Positions 51,972 to 61,123 of a stretch of DNA of 64,000 bases are shown one piece after another (the stretch's first letter is position 1; each line of letters opens with the position of its first letter). Position numbers and translations under genes: made by a program. The stretch covers positions 62,001 to 126,000 of the forward strand of contig JABTBR010000010.1 of the NCBI GenBank assembly GCA_013284265.1. The letters are read 5' to 3'. This stretch comes from Oxalobacteraceae bacterium (GTDB lineage Bacteria > Pseudomonadota > Gammaproteobacteria > Burkholderiales > Burkholderiaceae_D). The notes under the pieces are model-generated. The model was not told where the DNA came from. It ran no database searches and saw nothing but the letters and a program-made list of their open reading frames with translations.

Positions 51972-54279
51972 GTCTTTCTTCGGTTGCGGACGCAAGCTCA
52001 TTATCACTGTCCAGCGCAGCCAGCAGCCCGGCCAGCATGGCGCGCAGTTCCTTTGCGTCCGTCGCCGGGCCGATGTAGTAGTGGCGGTAACCCAGGCGTT
52101 CGCCGGCGGGATCGGCAGAAAGCTGCCGGTAGCCGAGTTTGGCCAGGGCGCGCTGGGAAGCCAGGTTGGACTGGTCCACCGTGCTGAACAGGTGATGTAT
52201 TCCCTTGCTGCGCGCCAGCCGGTGCAGCAGGACCATGGCTGCTGGCCCGTATCCCTGGTTCTGGTGGCCTTGCCCTATCCAGTAGTAGAAGCGTCCGCTG
52301 CGTTCGTCTGCGGGGCTTGAGGCCTGGACCGGATATTCCAGCGTGGCGACACCGACAAGGCCCAGATCAGGATGGAGAATCGCCAGCACCTGTTGACATT
52401 CCCGCTGTTCCTGCTCGATCCATTCGCGGGCGTGCGCGCCATTTTGCAGACATTCGACTCCGGCCAAGCGGCAAAGCTCGGGGTCACGCTGCAGCTTGTA
52501 AAGGGCCTGGGCTTGGTGTGGGCCTAGCAGGCTGGCATATAAATGGGGCCGCTCGTCCGGGGCGGACGATGGCATTTGTAGCGTTTCGGCGCCAAGCAGC
52601 CGCCGGCACCGGGTGTGCCAGACTTGAAGATCAGCAAGCTGTTCACGCATGGTCGGGCGCGGCTGCTGATGGCTATCAGGTTCCGCTTCCTCGTCCTCAC
52701 TATAGCCCGTATTGCCGTAATCGGACTGGCTCTCGTCTGGCAGAGCCACCTCCAGTGCCCGCAACAGCCATTCTTGCGCCTTGGCATACGCCGCCAATTG
52801 CCAATGCGAAATTCCCAGGTTGAAATAGATGCCGACGCGGTTTTGCGGTTGGCGTTGCGCCGGATTCAGATGATCGAGCGACTGCGAAAACCACGCAATT
52901 GCCGCCGACCAGCGATTCAGTTCCGCAGCCAGCCTGCCCAGATCGAAGGCCAGGTCGTAGTCCTCGCCGATCGGCAGGTGGCAGCGCCAGACTTCGGTAA
53001 GCGCCTGCTGCCATTCGTCTTGCGCGTGCTCGGCCAATTGAGCGAGGAAATCGTAGATGTGCGGATACATTAGATAGAAGATCTTGGTATCCCACTGGCT
53101 CAGGCGCAGGAAGGCCAGCATTTGTTCAGGACTCAGGTGCTGCGCTCCGGTCTCCAGCGCCTGTTTGATGCGGTAAAAATCGTTCGGGTCGACACCTTGC
53201 AACGCAATGGTCGCTGCCGCTGCCGTTTCACGCCAGCTCCCACGATCGCCGCCAGGCGGGCGCCAGCATGCGGCCAGGATGGCCAAGCCGTCACCGGCGC
53301 GGCTGGTCCAGCACTCGCCGCGCTGGCCGCGAATCAGCTCAGCGAGCGCGTGGTAATTGACCGCCAGCGAGAAGCTGCCGTGACGCGCCATCTCCGGTTC
53401 CTGCTGCCGTGCAAGCGCCTTCGCTTCATGGCTGCCCCGATCGGCGCTGAGCAACAACAGATTGTCGCCGTGTAGTTTCGCCAGGCGCTCAATCAGCCAT
53501 ATCGCATGAGAAGGGAACAGCAGCGCGCAAGGAGGGAGGCGCTCGGCGTAACTTGCGATTAAGCGATTCCAGCGACTGTCGGCATACCCTGGCGCCGTTA
53601 TATGGCGTTTTTGATAGAGTGGTGTAAGGCTGGCGAACGGCTGGTCAGGATCGCTTTCGCCGCCGGTGTCAATGGCCACCCAACCCGCGTAGAGGCGCTC
53701 TTTGTTGAGAAAAAAGAGGTCCTGCGGAAGACTGCCCAGCACGTAATTTGCAATGATGACCGGCGGCAGTACCAGGCTACCAGGCGACAGCCGTGTCTGC
53801 TGATGCTGCAGTTCGAGCTCGCTATCGGCGCCGGCATCGAACACCGCAAAATCAAGGCGGCCTTGTGCCACGAACGGGCCGAGCCGGGCGTGCAAACGCT
53901 GGCGCGCCTGTGCTATCGTCACAGCTGAAAAATCCGTCATCACATAGCAGACTTTGTCGTCCGGGCCGCGCACGGCATCGAACAAGTCGAAAAAGTGTAG
54001 TAGGAAATGGTAGGCAAAGCGGCCGCAGCCGGCGCCTAGCTCGACGATATAAAGCGGCTGGGTGCTAGCCATGCCTTGTGCCTTCAAATCGCGCCAAAAA
54101 CCCAGTACCACCTGCGCATAGGCCCGTGCCATGGCGGGGTGGCTGCTTACGTAGTGCGGCACCATCCCCTCGCTCCACGCATCCTGGCCCTTCCGTTCGT
54201 AATAACTACGCTGCAGCCACCATAGCGCAGAGTCGGCAAAGGCGGTGTAGACTGGCGATGGGGGGACGATATCCGGCAT
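51964..54279 (-). CDS. SAM-dependent methyltransferase fused to a GNAT acetyltransferase
   Basis: A 771-residue cytoplasmic protein starting at ATG 54279, with GGGAG seven bases upstream. The N-terminal part has YIVELGAGCGRFAYHFLLHF (near 75-95), the SAM-binding glycine loop, and IIANYVLGSLPQDLFF, close to the MidA-like methyltransferase group. A middle helical segment (NRVGIYFNLGISHWQLAAYA, about 500) looks like a tetratricopeptide-type repeat. The C-terminus is a GNAT domain (FYYWIGQGHQNQGYGPAAMV, then NLASQRALAKLGYR). The fusion is unusual. It is the first gene of the operon and may modify another product of the same locus. Confidence 0.8.
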   Translation of the reverse strand: MPDIVPPSPVYTAFADSALWWLQRSYYERKGQDAWSEGMVPHYVSSHPAMARAYAQVVLGFWRDLKAQGMASTQPLYIVELGAGCGRFAYHFLLHFFDLFDAVRGPDDKVCYVMTDFSAVTIAQARQRLHARLGPFVAQGRLDFAVFDAGADSELELQHQQTRLSPGSLVLPPVIIANYVLGSLPQDLFFLNKERLYAGWVAIDTGGESDPDQPFASLTPLYQKRHITAPGYADSRWNRLIASYAERLPPCALLFPSHAIWLIERLAKLHGDNLLLLSADRGSHEAKALARQQEPEMARHGSFSLAVNYHALAELIRGQRGECWTSRAGDGLAILAACWRPPGGDRGSWRETAAAATIALQGVDPNDFYRIKQALETGAQHLSPEQMLAFLRLSQWDTKIFYLMYPHIYDFLAQLAEHAQDEWQQALTEVWRCHLPIGEDYDLAFDLGRLAAELNRWSAAIAWFSQSLDHLNPAQRQPQNRVGIYFNLGISHWQLAAYAKAQEWLLRALEVALPDESQSDYGNTGYSEDEEAEPDSHQQPRPTMREQLADLQVWHTRCRRLLGAETLQMPSSAPDERPHLYASLLGPHQAQALYKLQRDPELCRLAGVECLQNGAHAREWIEQEQRECQQVLAILHPDLGLVGVATLEYPVQASSPADERSGRFYYWIGQGHQNQGYGPAAMVLLHRLARSKGIHHLFSTVDQSNLASQRALAKLGYRQLSADPAGERLGYRHYYIGPATDAKELRAMLAGLLAALDSDNELASATEERHA

Positions 54280-54821
54280 GATGTCACTCCCGAAAAGGTC
54301 TGGCGGCCGGTTCGGTTCCGGACGGCGCCTCATGTTCCCGTCTGTTGTGATACGGACGCTTGTGTGATGGTCCGCCCTGTCACTTGCCAACCATCAAAAA
54401 TTGCCACTTAATCCGCTATGTAATGTATGCCATGTAAAGGATTCTGTTAGCCATAATGTAACAGAGATTCGGATTAAATTTACTTTTTAGTAAATATTGC
54501 GCACACTTACTCCAAAGAATCAGGATCGTTCCGGCCTTACGACGCCAACCAAAATGGCGGGCGCGCAGTCTTGGGAGTTTGTCGAGCATCAAGAGCGGCC
54601 TTTCAATTGCTTCGGCCGCCTTTCGCCAGTGGGCGCCATACCCGTCCAGTAGCCATTTCTGTTGCTTTCCGGATAATTCAATTAAAACAATCCTGCTTCC
54701 ATCCTTTTGGATGGTGACCCCATCCTGCCTGCGGCTTACTATCAAATTGCGCATCAGAACAAGGTACTCACCGTCAGGTACGGCAGAAGTACGTCGGGCG
54801 CGAAACTGGAGGAGACAAAAC
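54280..54821. other. Divergent intergenic region before the biosynthetic operon
   Basis: About 540 bases between the methyltransferase/acetyltransferase gene and the GMC oxidoreductase gene. It is AT-rich near 54410-54500 and carries one weak minus-strand frame listed separately. Promoters of both operons must lie here, and I cannot assign boxes. Confidence 0.45.
54416..54754 (-). CDS. Possible small ORF in the divergent gap
   Basis: A 112-residue frame from ATG 54754, beginning MRNLIVSRRQDGVTIQKDGS and continuing VLIELSGKQQKWLLDGYG. The N-terminal half has a beta-hairpin-like, protein-like pattern, whereas the C-terminal 30 residues are AT-rich and look non-coding. I see no ribosome site and no family. 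It could be a decayed gene or chance. Confidence 0.25.
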   Translation of the reverse strand: MRNLIVSRRQDGVTIQKDGSRIVLIELSGKQQKWLLDGYGAHWRKAAEAIERPLLMLDKLPRLRARHFGWRRKAGTILILWSKCAQYLLKSKFNPNLCYIMANRILYMAYIT

Positions 54822-56492
54822 ATGTACGATTACGTCATCGTCGGCGCCGGCAGCGCCGGCTGTGTGCTGGCCGCCCGTCTTTCCGAAGACGCCGATGTGA
54901 AGGTGTGCCTGCTAGAAGCAGGCCCGGCCGATACCCATCCGTTGATCCACATGCCGATCGGCATACTGTGGATGATGCGCAGCAAGGTATTGAACTGGAA
55001 CTTCCACACCCGCAGCGAGCCGGAACTGAATGGCCGCGAGCTATTCTGGCCGCGCGGCCGGACCCTGGGCGGTTCCAGCTCCAGCAACGCCATGTGCTAT
55101 ATGCGCGGCCATCCCAACGACTATGACGAGTGGGAAAAACTGGGCAATCCCGGCTGGTCCTTCCGCGACGTGCTGCCCTACTTCAAACGCTCGCAGAACC
55201 AGGAACGCGGCCCTTCGGCGCTGCACGGCGTGGGCGGCCCGCTGAACGTGGCAGATCAGCGCCATCCGAATCTGCTGTCGAAGACCTTTATCCAGGCGGG
55301 CATCCAGGCCGGCCTGCCCTTCAACGACGACTTCAACGGCGTTGAACAGGAAGGCGTGGGCCTGTTCCAGCTGACCCAAAAGAACGGCCGGCGCTGCAGC
55401 ACGGCGGCCGGCTTCCTGAAGCTGGCCAGGCAGCGCCCGAACCTGACCATCGTCACCGGGGCCCATGCGCGCCGGGTGGTTTTCGAGGGCAAGCGCGCCG
55501 TCGGCGTCGAATACATCAAGGCCGGCAAGACCGAACAGGTGAGCGCCGCCGCCGAAGTACTGCTTACCGCCGGCGCGATCCAGTCGCCGCAGCTGCTGAT
55601 GCTGTCCGGCGTGGGTGAGCGCGCCGCGCTGGAAGCGGCGCGCATTCCCGTACATACCGAACTGGCCGGGGTGGGCAAGAATTTGCAGGATCACCTGGAC
55701 GTGATCGTGGTCGATACCTGCCGCAAAGCCGTCTCCTGGGGCATCACCGTCAAGACCACGCTGATGGGCGCATGGAATCTGCTGCGCTATGCCTTGGGCG
55801 GCACCGGCATGTTCACCAGTAATGGCGCCGAGGGCTGCGGCTTCGCCAAGAGCGCGCCGGAAGAAGCGATTCCCGACCTGCAGTTCCACTTCAGCCCCGC
55901 GCGCCTGTCGCGCCACAGCCTGGACCTGGGCTTCATGGTGGGCGACGGCTACTCTCTGCACGTGTGCAATCTGCGCCCGCGCAGCCGTGGCGAAATCCGC
56001 CTGAACGGCAGCGACCCTTACGACAAACCGGACATCCGCGCCAACTACCTGAGCGATCCGGACGATATGGAACGCATGGTGCGCGGCGTGCGGCTGGCGC
56101 GCAAGGTGATGGCGGCACCCGCCTTCGATCCGTATCGCGGCATCACGCTGCTGCCAAAAGGCCCATGCAGCACTGATGCCGAAGTACGCGAGTTCGTGCG
56201 CCAGCGCGCCGAAACCATCTACCACCCGGTGGGCACCTGCAAGATGGGCAGCGATCCGCTGGCGGTGGTCGATGCGCAGCTGCGCGTGCACGGCCTGCAG
56301 GGCCTGCGCGTGGCGGATGCCTCGATCATGCCGCTGCTGGTGGGCGGCAACACCAATGCGCCGGTGATCATGATCGCTGAAAAAGCCAGCGATATGATCA
56401 AGGCCGCGCGCCGTGCCAGCCAGCAGGCTGGCGCCGCGCAAACCCAGCGTCAAAGCGCGCAGAGGCCGCAGGTAGCGCAGCCGGTGGCCTGA
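54822..56492 (+). CDS. GMC-family FAD oxidoreductase (choline-dehydrogenase-like)
   Basis: A 556-residue cytoplasmic flavoenzyme. Start ATG 54822 has GGAGGAG nearby. [20 protein letters not shown] is the FAD-binding fingerprint, GGSSSSNAM the second GMC signature region, and [15 protein letters not shown] the GMC signature 2. The active-site His is in [10 protein letters not shown] and the Asn region is [14 protein letters not shown]. Members oxidise alcohols to aldehydes or ketones. As the first gene of the operon with a fatty acyl-AMP ligase and polyketide synthase, it probably oxidises a hydroxyl on the lipid product. The polar tail ([15 protein letters not shown]) is unusual. Substrate not readable. 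Confidence 0.9.
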   Translation: MYDYVIVGAGSAGCVLAARLSEDADVKVCLLEAGPADTHPLIHMPIGILWMMRSKVLNWNFHTRSEPELNGRELFWPRGRTLGGSSSSNAMCYMRGHPNDYDEWEKLGNPGWSFRDVLPYFKRSQNQERGPSALHGVGGPLNVADQRHPNLLSKTFIQAGIQAGLPFNDDFNGVEQEGVGLFQLTQKNGRRCSTAAGFLKLARQRPNLTIVTGAHARRVVFEGKRAVGVEYIKAGKTEQVSAAAEVLLTAGAIQSPQLLMLSGVGERAALEAARIPVHTELAGVGKNLQDHLDVIVVDTCRKAVSWGITVKTTLMGAWNLLRYALGGTGMFTSNGAEGCGFAKSAPEEAIPDLQFHFSPARLSRHSLDLGFMVGDGYSLHVCNLRPRSRGEIRLNGSDPYDKPDIRANYLSDPDDMERMVRGVRLARKVMAAPAFDPYRGITLLPKGPCSTDAEVREFVRQRAETIYHPVGTCKMGSDPLAVVDAQLRVHGLQGLRVADASIMPLLVGGNTNAPVIMIAEKASDMIKAARRASQQAGAAQTQRQSAQRPQVAQPVA

Positions 56493-56535
56493 AGCCGGCG
56501 GGCTGCGCGCCCGCCTTTCCCCCCTAGGAGAATAC

Positions 56536-57846
56536 ATGGAGTTCGACGTCGCAATTTGCGGCGCGAGCCTGGCCGGGTGCAGCTCGGCCATCCTGCTCGC
56601 GCGTGCCGGCTGGCGGGTGGCCCTGATCGATCAGGCCAGCCGCGCAAGCGCCTACAAAGTACTGTGCTCGCACCACATTCATCTGAGCGCCACGCCTACC
56701 CTGCACCGGCTCGGGCTGGAAGCCTTGCTGGAACAGGCGGGCGCGATCCGTAACGGCATGCAGGCGTGGACGCGCTGGGGCTGGGTACGGCCGCAGGCCG
56801 ATCCGCACAGCGCCTGGCCTACCCATGGCTACAACGTGCGGCGCCAGACGCTCGATCCGCTGCTGCGCGCACAGGCGGCGGCCACGCCCGGCGTGACCCT
56901 GCTGATGGGCCATAAGGTGGAACAGCTGCTGTGGCGCGGCAAGCGTGTGGCCGGTGTGATAGCGCGCCATGACGGGGTTTTGCGCGACATCGGCGCGCGG
57001 CTGGTGGTCGGCGCCGATGGCCGCCATTCCAGGATCGCCCGTCTGGCGGGCTGCCGCGAGCGGGTAGGCGCCAATGGGCGGGTGGGCTTCTTCGCCTATT
57101 ACGATGGCGTGGAATTCACGGCGCCGAACGATTCGCTGATCTGGTTCCGCGAACCGGAACAGGGCTTCGCCTTCCCCAACGAGAATGGTTCGGCACAATT
57201 GGGCTGCTATCCCAGCCGGGCCATGGCGCAATGCTGGCAGGACAATCCGGTCGCGCACATGGAGGCATGGCTGCGCCAGCTGCCCGACTTCCCGCGTTTC
57301 GATCCGGCCCGGCGCAGCAGCGTCCTGCTGTCGGACCAGCATCTGCAAAACGTCTCGCGCGAACGCGCCCGGCCAGGACTGGCACTGATCGGCGACGCGG
57401 CCATGGTGTCCGATCCGCTGTGGGGCAGCGGCTGCACCTGGGCGCTGCAGTCCGCCGGCTGGCTGGCCGATCATGTGCAGGCGGCGCTGGGCAGTGTCAG
57501 CGCCATCGATAAGGCGCTGAGCGCCTATGCGCGCCATCACCGCGACCAGACCCGCTGGCACCAGCTTTTGATCGCGGACTTCAGCCGCATCCGCAATTTC
57601 AATCCGGTGGAGCGGCTGATGTTCTCCGCCGCCGCGCGCGATGCGCGCACCGCCACCCATCTGCATGCCTATGGTTCGCGGGCGATGTCGGTCGGGGAGT
57701 TCCTGCGTCCGTCCGCATTGGGCCGCGCGGCGATGGTCAATCTGCGTCACGCATGGCAGGGGCCGGCGGCAGCATTCTCCGCCACGCCAGGTTCATCGGC
57801 AAGCGCGCAGGACGCCGCCGTGCACGTGGTCGAGGTGACGCCATGA
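56536..57846 (+). CDS. FAD-dependent monooxygenase/halogenase-like
   Basis: A 436-residue flavoenzyme of the p-hydroxybenzoate-hydroxylase fold. FDVAICGASLAGCSSAILLA is the N-terminal dinucleotide-binding loop (GASLAG, a variant of GxGxxG). VVGADGRHSRIARLAG is the DG motif, and LALIGDAAMVSDPLWGSGCT the GD motif. The SD-P-x-x-G-x-G segment is shared with geranylgeranyl-reductase and halogenase relatives. There is no WxWxIP halogenase motif, so monooxygenation or a reductase function is more likely. Start ATG 56536 follows a CCTAGGAG site. It overlaps the APS kinase gene by four bases (ATGA). Likely tailoring enzyme of the lipid/polyketide pathway. Confidence 0.85.
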   Translation: MEFDVAICGASLAGCSSAILLARAGWRVALIDQASRASAYKVLCSHHIHLSATPTLHRLGLEALLEQAGAIRNGMQAWTRWGWVRPQADPHSAWPTHGYNVRRQTLDPLLRAQAAATPGVTLLMGHKVEQLLWRGKRVAGVIARHDGVLRDIGARLVVGADGRHSRIARLAGCRERVGANGRVGFFAYYDGVEFTAPNDSLIWFREPEQGFAFPNENGSAQLGCYPSRAMAQCWQDNPVAHMEAWLRQLPDFPRFDPARRSSVLLSDQHLQNVSRERARPGLALIGDAAMVSDPLWGSGCTWALQSAGWLADHVQAALGSVSAIDKALSAYARHHRDQTRWHQLLIADFSRIRNFNPVERLMFSAAARDARTATHLHAYGSRAMSVGEFLRPSALGRAAMVNLRHAWQGPAAAFSATPGSSASAQDAAVHVVEVTP

Positions 57847-58499
57847 GTGCGTTGCTGGCGCAAGTGATGCGCACCGGCCTGCTGGGCCAGCAGGGTCTGA
57901 CGGTCTGGCTGACCGGCCTGTCCGGCGCGGGCAAGAGCACCATCGGCGCCTGCCTGGAACAGGAGCTGATCGCCCGCCACCACCTGGCTTATCTGCTCGA
58001 CGCCGATGTCCAGCGCGCCGGACTGAATCGCGACCTGGGCTTTTCGCGCAGCGACCGGGCCGAAAACGTGCGCCGCCTGGGGGAACTGTGCGGCGTGCTG
58101 GCGCAATCGGGCACGATAGTCATCGCCGCCGCGATCGCTCCCTACGAGGAAGACCGCAGGCTGGTGCGCGAGCGCCATACCGAGCTGGGATGCACTTTTG
58201 TCGAGATTCATGTCGACACCAGCCTGGACGAATGCATGCGGCGCGATCCGAAAGGCCTGTACCGGCGGGCGATCGATGGCAGCCTGGCGCAGTTCACCGG
58301 CATCTCGGCGCCCTATGAAGCGCCACGCGCACCGGAGCTGCGGGTGGCCACCGCGGGGTGTGCGCCGCAGGCCAGCGCCGCCCTGGTACTGGCCGAGCTG
58401 GAACGGCGCGAGTTGATACGAGGCGCCACGCCACGCGTCATTCATAGCTTGCCGCTCGATGCCCTGGTGCGGCGCAAAGCCGAAGCGCTGCGCCGATAA
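57843..58499 (+). CDS. cysC: Adenylylsulfate (APS) kinase
   Basis: A 218-residue cytoplasmic kinase that phosphorylates adenylylsulfate to PAPS. VWLTGLSGAGKSTIGACLEQ is the Walker A loop. LLDADVQRAGLNRDLGFSRS matches the APS-kinase fingerprint (normally DGDNVRHGLN). SDRAENVRRLGEL, DPKGLYRRA and FTGISAPYEAP complete it. Length and motif order are those of CysC. The start ATG overlaps the upstream stop. Genes for sulfur assimilation are not adjacent; instead the gene lies in a fatty-acid/polyketide operon. A supply of PAPS for a sulfotransferase in the pathway is the natural reading, though no sulfotransferase is in the window. Confidence 0.88.
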   Translation: MSALLAQVMRTGLLGQQGLTVWLTGLSGAGKSTIGACLEQELIARHHLAYLLDADVQRAGLNRDLGFSRSDRAENVRRLGELCGVLAQSGTIVIAAAIAPYEEDRRLVRERHTELGCTFVEIHVDTSLDECMRRDPKGLYRRAIDGSLAQFTGISAPYEAPRAPELRVATAGCAPQASAALVLAELERRELIRGATPRVIHSLPLDALVRRKAEALRR

Positions 58500-58542
58500 A
58501 GAACCACCCGCCCGATATTCAACAAGCAGAATAGGAGCAACG

Positions 58543-59412
58543 ATGGAATCACTGCCGCAACTGGCATGCATGCGCCTGGCCATTGATGGCGGCGTGGCCA
58601 CCGCCACGCTGGAGCACAGCCCGATGAACCTGATCGACGATGCCATGCTGGACGATCTGGAAGCCTTGCTCGGCTATCTGGAACAAAGCGCTACGATCAA
58701 GGTGCTGGTCCTGGCCAGTGCCGATCCGGAATTCTTCGTGGCCCACGCCGATGTGTCGCTGTACCTGAAGCGCGGCACGCAACTGGCGCGTGACGCTGGC
58801 GGCGAAGCGGTGCCGAGGCCATTGCAGGCCACCCGCGCCCAAACCCTGTTCGAACGTCTGCGCGCGCTGCCCCAGGCCAGTATCGCCAAGGTGGAAGGAC
58901 GCGTGCGCGGCGGCGGCTCCTGCCTGGTGCTGGCCTGCGACATGTGCTTCGCCTCGCTGGACAAGGCCACCTTCGGCCATCCGGAAATCGTGGTCGGACT
59001 GCTGCCGGCGATCGGCGGCAGCCAGCGCCTGCCGCGCCGCGCAGGCCGCGCCCGCGCGCTGGAAGTGATACTGGGTGGCGACACCATCAGCGCCGAATTG
59101 GCGGAACGCTATGGTTATATCAACCGCGCGCTGCCACAAGATGAAATCGGCCCCTTTGTCGATGCGCTGGCGGCCCGTATCGCCTCGTATCCGGCCAATT
59201 CGATCCGGCTGGCCAAGCGTGCCGTCGACGCCGCCGAAGCGCTACCAATGGCGCAGGGGCTGCTGGAGGAAGCGCACTGCTTCGACCAGGCCAGCGCCAC
59301 GCCGGCGGCATTGGGCCGGATGGCCCATTACCTGGAAGCCGCCCAGTCGCGCGAGTTCGAACTGCGCATGCGCGGCTTCGTGCGCGACATCGCCGCCAAG
59401 TCCGTCGCATGA
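58543..59412 (+). CDS. Enoyl-CoA hydratase/isomerase-family protein
   Basis: A 289-residue crotonase-fold protein from ATG 58543 with AGGAGC nearby. ASIAKVEGRVRGGGSCLVLA is the oxyanion-hole region, and FGHPEIVVGLLPAIGGSQRL carries the crotonase segment with the glutamate of the active site. Variation at the second catalytic position (IGGSQRLPRRAGR) leaves open whether hydration, isomerisation or decarboxylation is catalysed. Embedded between an APS kinase gene and a fatty acyl-AMP ligase, it probably acts on the carrier-bound chain, as ECH-like enzymes do in beta-branching of polyketides. The ligase start overlaps its stop by four bases. Confidence 0.85.
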   Translation: MESLPQLACMRLAIDGGVATATLEHSPMNLIDDAMLDDLEALLGYLEQSATIKVLVLASADPEFFVAHADVSLYLKRGTQLARDAGGEAVPRPLQATRAQTLFERLRALPQASIAKVEGRVRGGGSCLVLACDMCFASLDKATFGHPEIVVGLLPAIGGSQRLPRRAGRARALEVILGGDTISAELAERYGYINRALPQDEIGPFVDALAARIASYPANSIRLAKRAVDAAEALPMAQGLLEEAHCFDQASATPAALGRMAHYLEAAQSREFELRMRGFVRDIAAKSVA

Positions 59413-61109
59413 GCGGCTGCACCGCTCTCTCCCTGCACCACCTGACGCGCATCGATCAGGCGCTGCGGCACTGGGCGCAGCGGCAGCCGGAGCAACTGGC
59501 CTTCCGCTTCCTGAGCGCGGGCATCGACGTCGAGCATCTGAGCTATGGCGAACTGGATGCTGCCGCGCGCGGCATTGCCGCCGGCCTGATGGAGCGCATC
59601 GCGCCGGGCCAGCCAGTGATGCTGGCATATGCGCCGGGACTGGCCTTCGTGCGCGCCTACTTCGGTTGCCTGTACGCCGGACTGGTTCCGGTACCGCTGG
59701 AACTGCCGCGCAATGCGCGCGGCGCGACGAAGCTGGCGACGGTGGCCGCCGTGGCAGGCAGCACGACACTGCTGTCCGACACGCGCAGCCTGGCGCAACT
59801 GGCACTGCGGGCCGGAAGCCTGGAACAGTTTTCCTTCAACTGTATCGCCACCGACCTGTTCCTGTCCACGCCGGACTTGCGCGACGGCGCGCTGCCGCAA
59901 ATCGCCGACAGCGCCCCCGCGCTGCTGCAATTTACCTCCGGTTCCACCGGCGCACCCAAGGGCGTGGTGGTCAGCCACGCGCAGCTGCTGGCCAACGAAC
60001 GCGCCATCGCCCGTGCTTTCGGCCATGACGATACTACCGTGGTAGCCGGCTGGCTGCCGCTGTTTCACGACATGGGCCTGATCGGCAATGTGCTGCAGCC
60101 GGTATTCCTGGGCCGTCCCTGTGTGCTGATGTCGCCGCTGGACTTCATCGGCGCGCCGCTGCGCTGGCTGCGCGCCATCAGCGACTATGGCGTGAGCACC
60201 AGCGGCGGCCCCAACTTTGGCTATGCGCTGTGCACCGAAAAGATCGCTCCCGGTGCCGCCGACGGTTTGGACCTGAGCCGCTGGCGGCTGGCCTTCAATG
60301 GCGCCGAACCGGTGCGCGCCGACGTCATGCGCGCCTTCCACGCCCGCTTCGGCCATTGCGGCTTCGAGCGCAGCAGCTTCTATCCCTGCTACGGCCTGGC
60401 CGAAGCCACCTTGTTTGTCGTGGGCAGCCACTGGCAGGACGATCAGGTCAATCCAACGGCTCCGGTTCCCTGCGGCGTGCCGGGCGACGCCTGCACGGTG
60501 CTGATCGCAGATCCGGAGAGCGGCCAATCGGTCGCCGACGGCGGCACCGGCGAGATCTGGCTGGCCGGCGCCAGCGTCTCGCAAGGCTACTGGAACGCAC
60601 CCGGCGCGACCGCAGCGAGTTTTGGCGCCGTATCGCCCGCCTGCCCCGGCCAGCGCTGGCTGCGCACCGGCGACCTTGGCCTGATGCGCGATGGCCAGCT
60701 GGTGCCGGCCGGCCGCATCAAGGACCTGATTATCGTGCGCGGCGTGAACCACTACCCCGACGACATCGAAGCGACCGTGCGCCGCGCCGCGCCGCAGCTG
60801 CTGGCCTCGGCCCTGTTCGCGCTCGACGGCGGCCGCGATCCGCAACTGGTGGCGGCACTGGAACTGGGCCGCGGCCGTATCGACGCGCAGCAGGCGGGCG
60901 AACTGCTGACTGAACTGCGCAGCGCGATCGCCGCCGAACACGGGCTGGCCCTCAGTTCCGCCGTGCTGCTGCCGGTGGGCGCCCTGCCCCGTACCTCCAG
61001 CGGCAAGCTGCGGCGCGCCGCCTGCCGCGAACAATTCAGCGCCGGCACCTGGGACGCGGCCTGCCTCGACCGCATCGCCCAAGGCGCCGTTCCGATCCAC
61101 TCCACATAA
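59409..61109 (+). CDS. Fatty acyl-AMP ligase (FAAL)
   Basis: A 566-residue adenylating enzyme. The core motif LLQFTSGSTGAPKGVVVSHA binds ATP, GWLPLFHDMGLIGNVLQPVF is a FAAL hallmark, and SSFYPCYGLAEATLFVVGSH and WLRTGDLGLM are the later adenylation motifs. The C-terminal lid ends in a lysine segment (LPRTSSGKLRRAACR). FAALs activate fatty acids as acyl-adenylates and load them on an acyl carrier protein rather than CoA. The gene starts in the ECH stop (ATGA). The acyl carrier protein gene is two genes further on. This is the likely entry point of the pathway. Confidence 0.93.
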   Translation: MSGCTALSLHHLTRIDQALRHWAQRQPEQLAFRFLSAGIDVEHLSYGELDAAARGIAAGLMERIAPGQPVMLAYAPGLAFVRAYFGCLYAGLVPVPLELPRNARGATKLATVAAVAGSTTLLSDTRSLAQLALRAGSLEQFSFNCIATDLFLSTPDLRDGALPQIADSAPALLQFTSGSTGAPKGVVVSHAQLLANERAIARAFGHDDTTVVAGWLPLFHDMGLIGNVLQPVFLGRPCVLMSPLDFIGAPLRWLRAISDYGVSTSGGPNFGYALCTEKIAPGAADGLDLSRWRLAFNGAEPVRADVMRAFHARFGHCGFERSSFYPCYGLAEATLFVVGSHWQDDQVNPTAPVPCGVPGDACTVLIADPESGQSVADGGTGEIWLAGASVSQGYWNAPGATAASFGAVSPACPGQRWLRTGDLGLMRDGQLVPAGRIKDLIIVRGVNHYPDDIEATVRRAAPQLLASALFALDGGRDPQLVAALELGRGRIDAQQAGELLTELRSAIAAEHGLALSSAVLLPVGALPRTSSGKLRRAACREQFSAGTWDAACLDRIAQGAVPIHST

Positions 61110-61123
61110 GCCAAGGTGACACC

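Noticed and set aside
37228..54279. A complete type VI secretion system
   Set aside because: No VgrG, Hcp, PAAR, sheath or membrane-complex gene is in the window; only cargo-like genes are.
59328..61100. 590-codon minus-strand frame opposite the FAAL gene
   Set aside because: It is antisense to a protein with all adenylation motifs.
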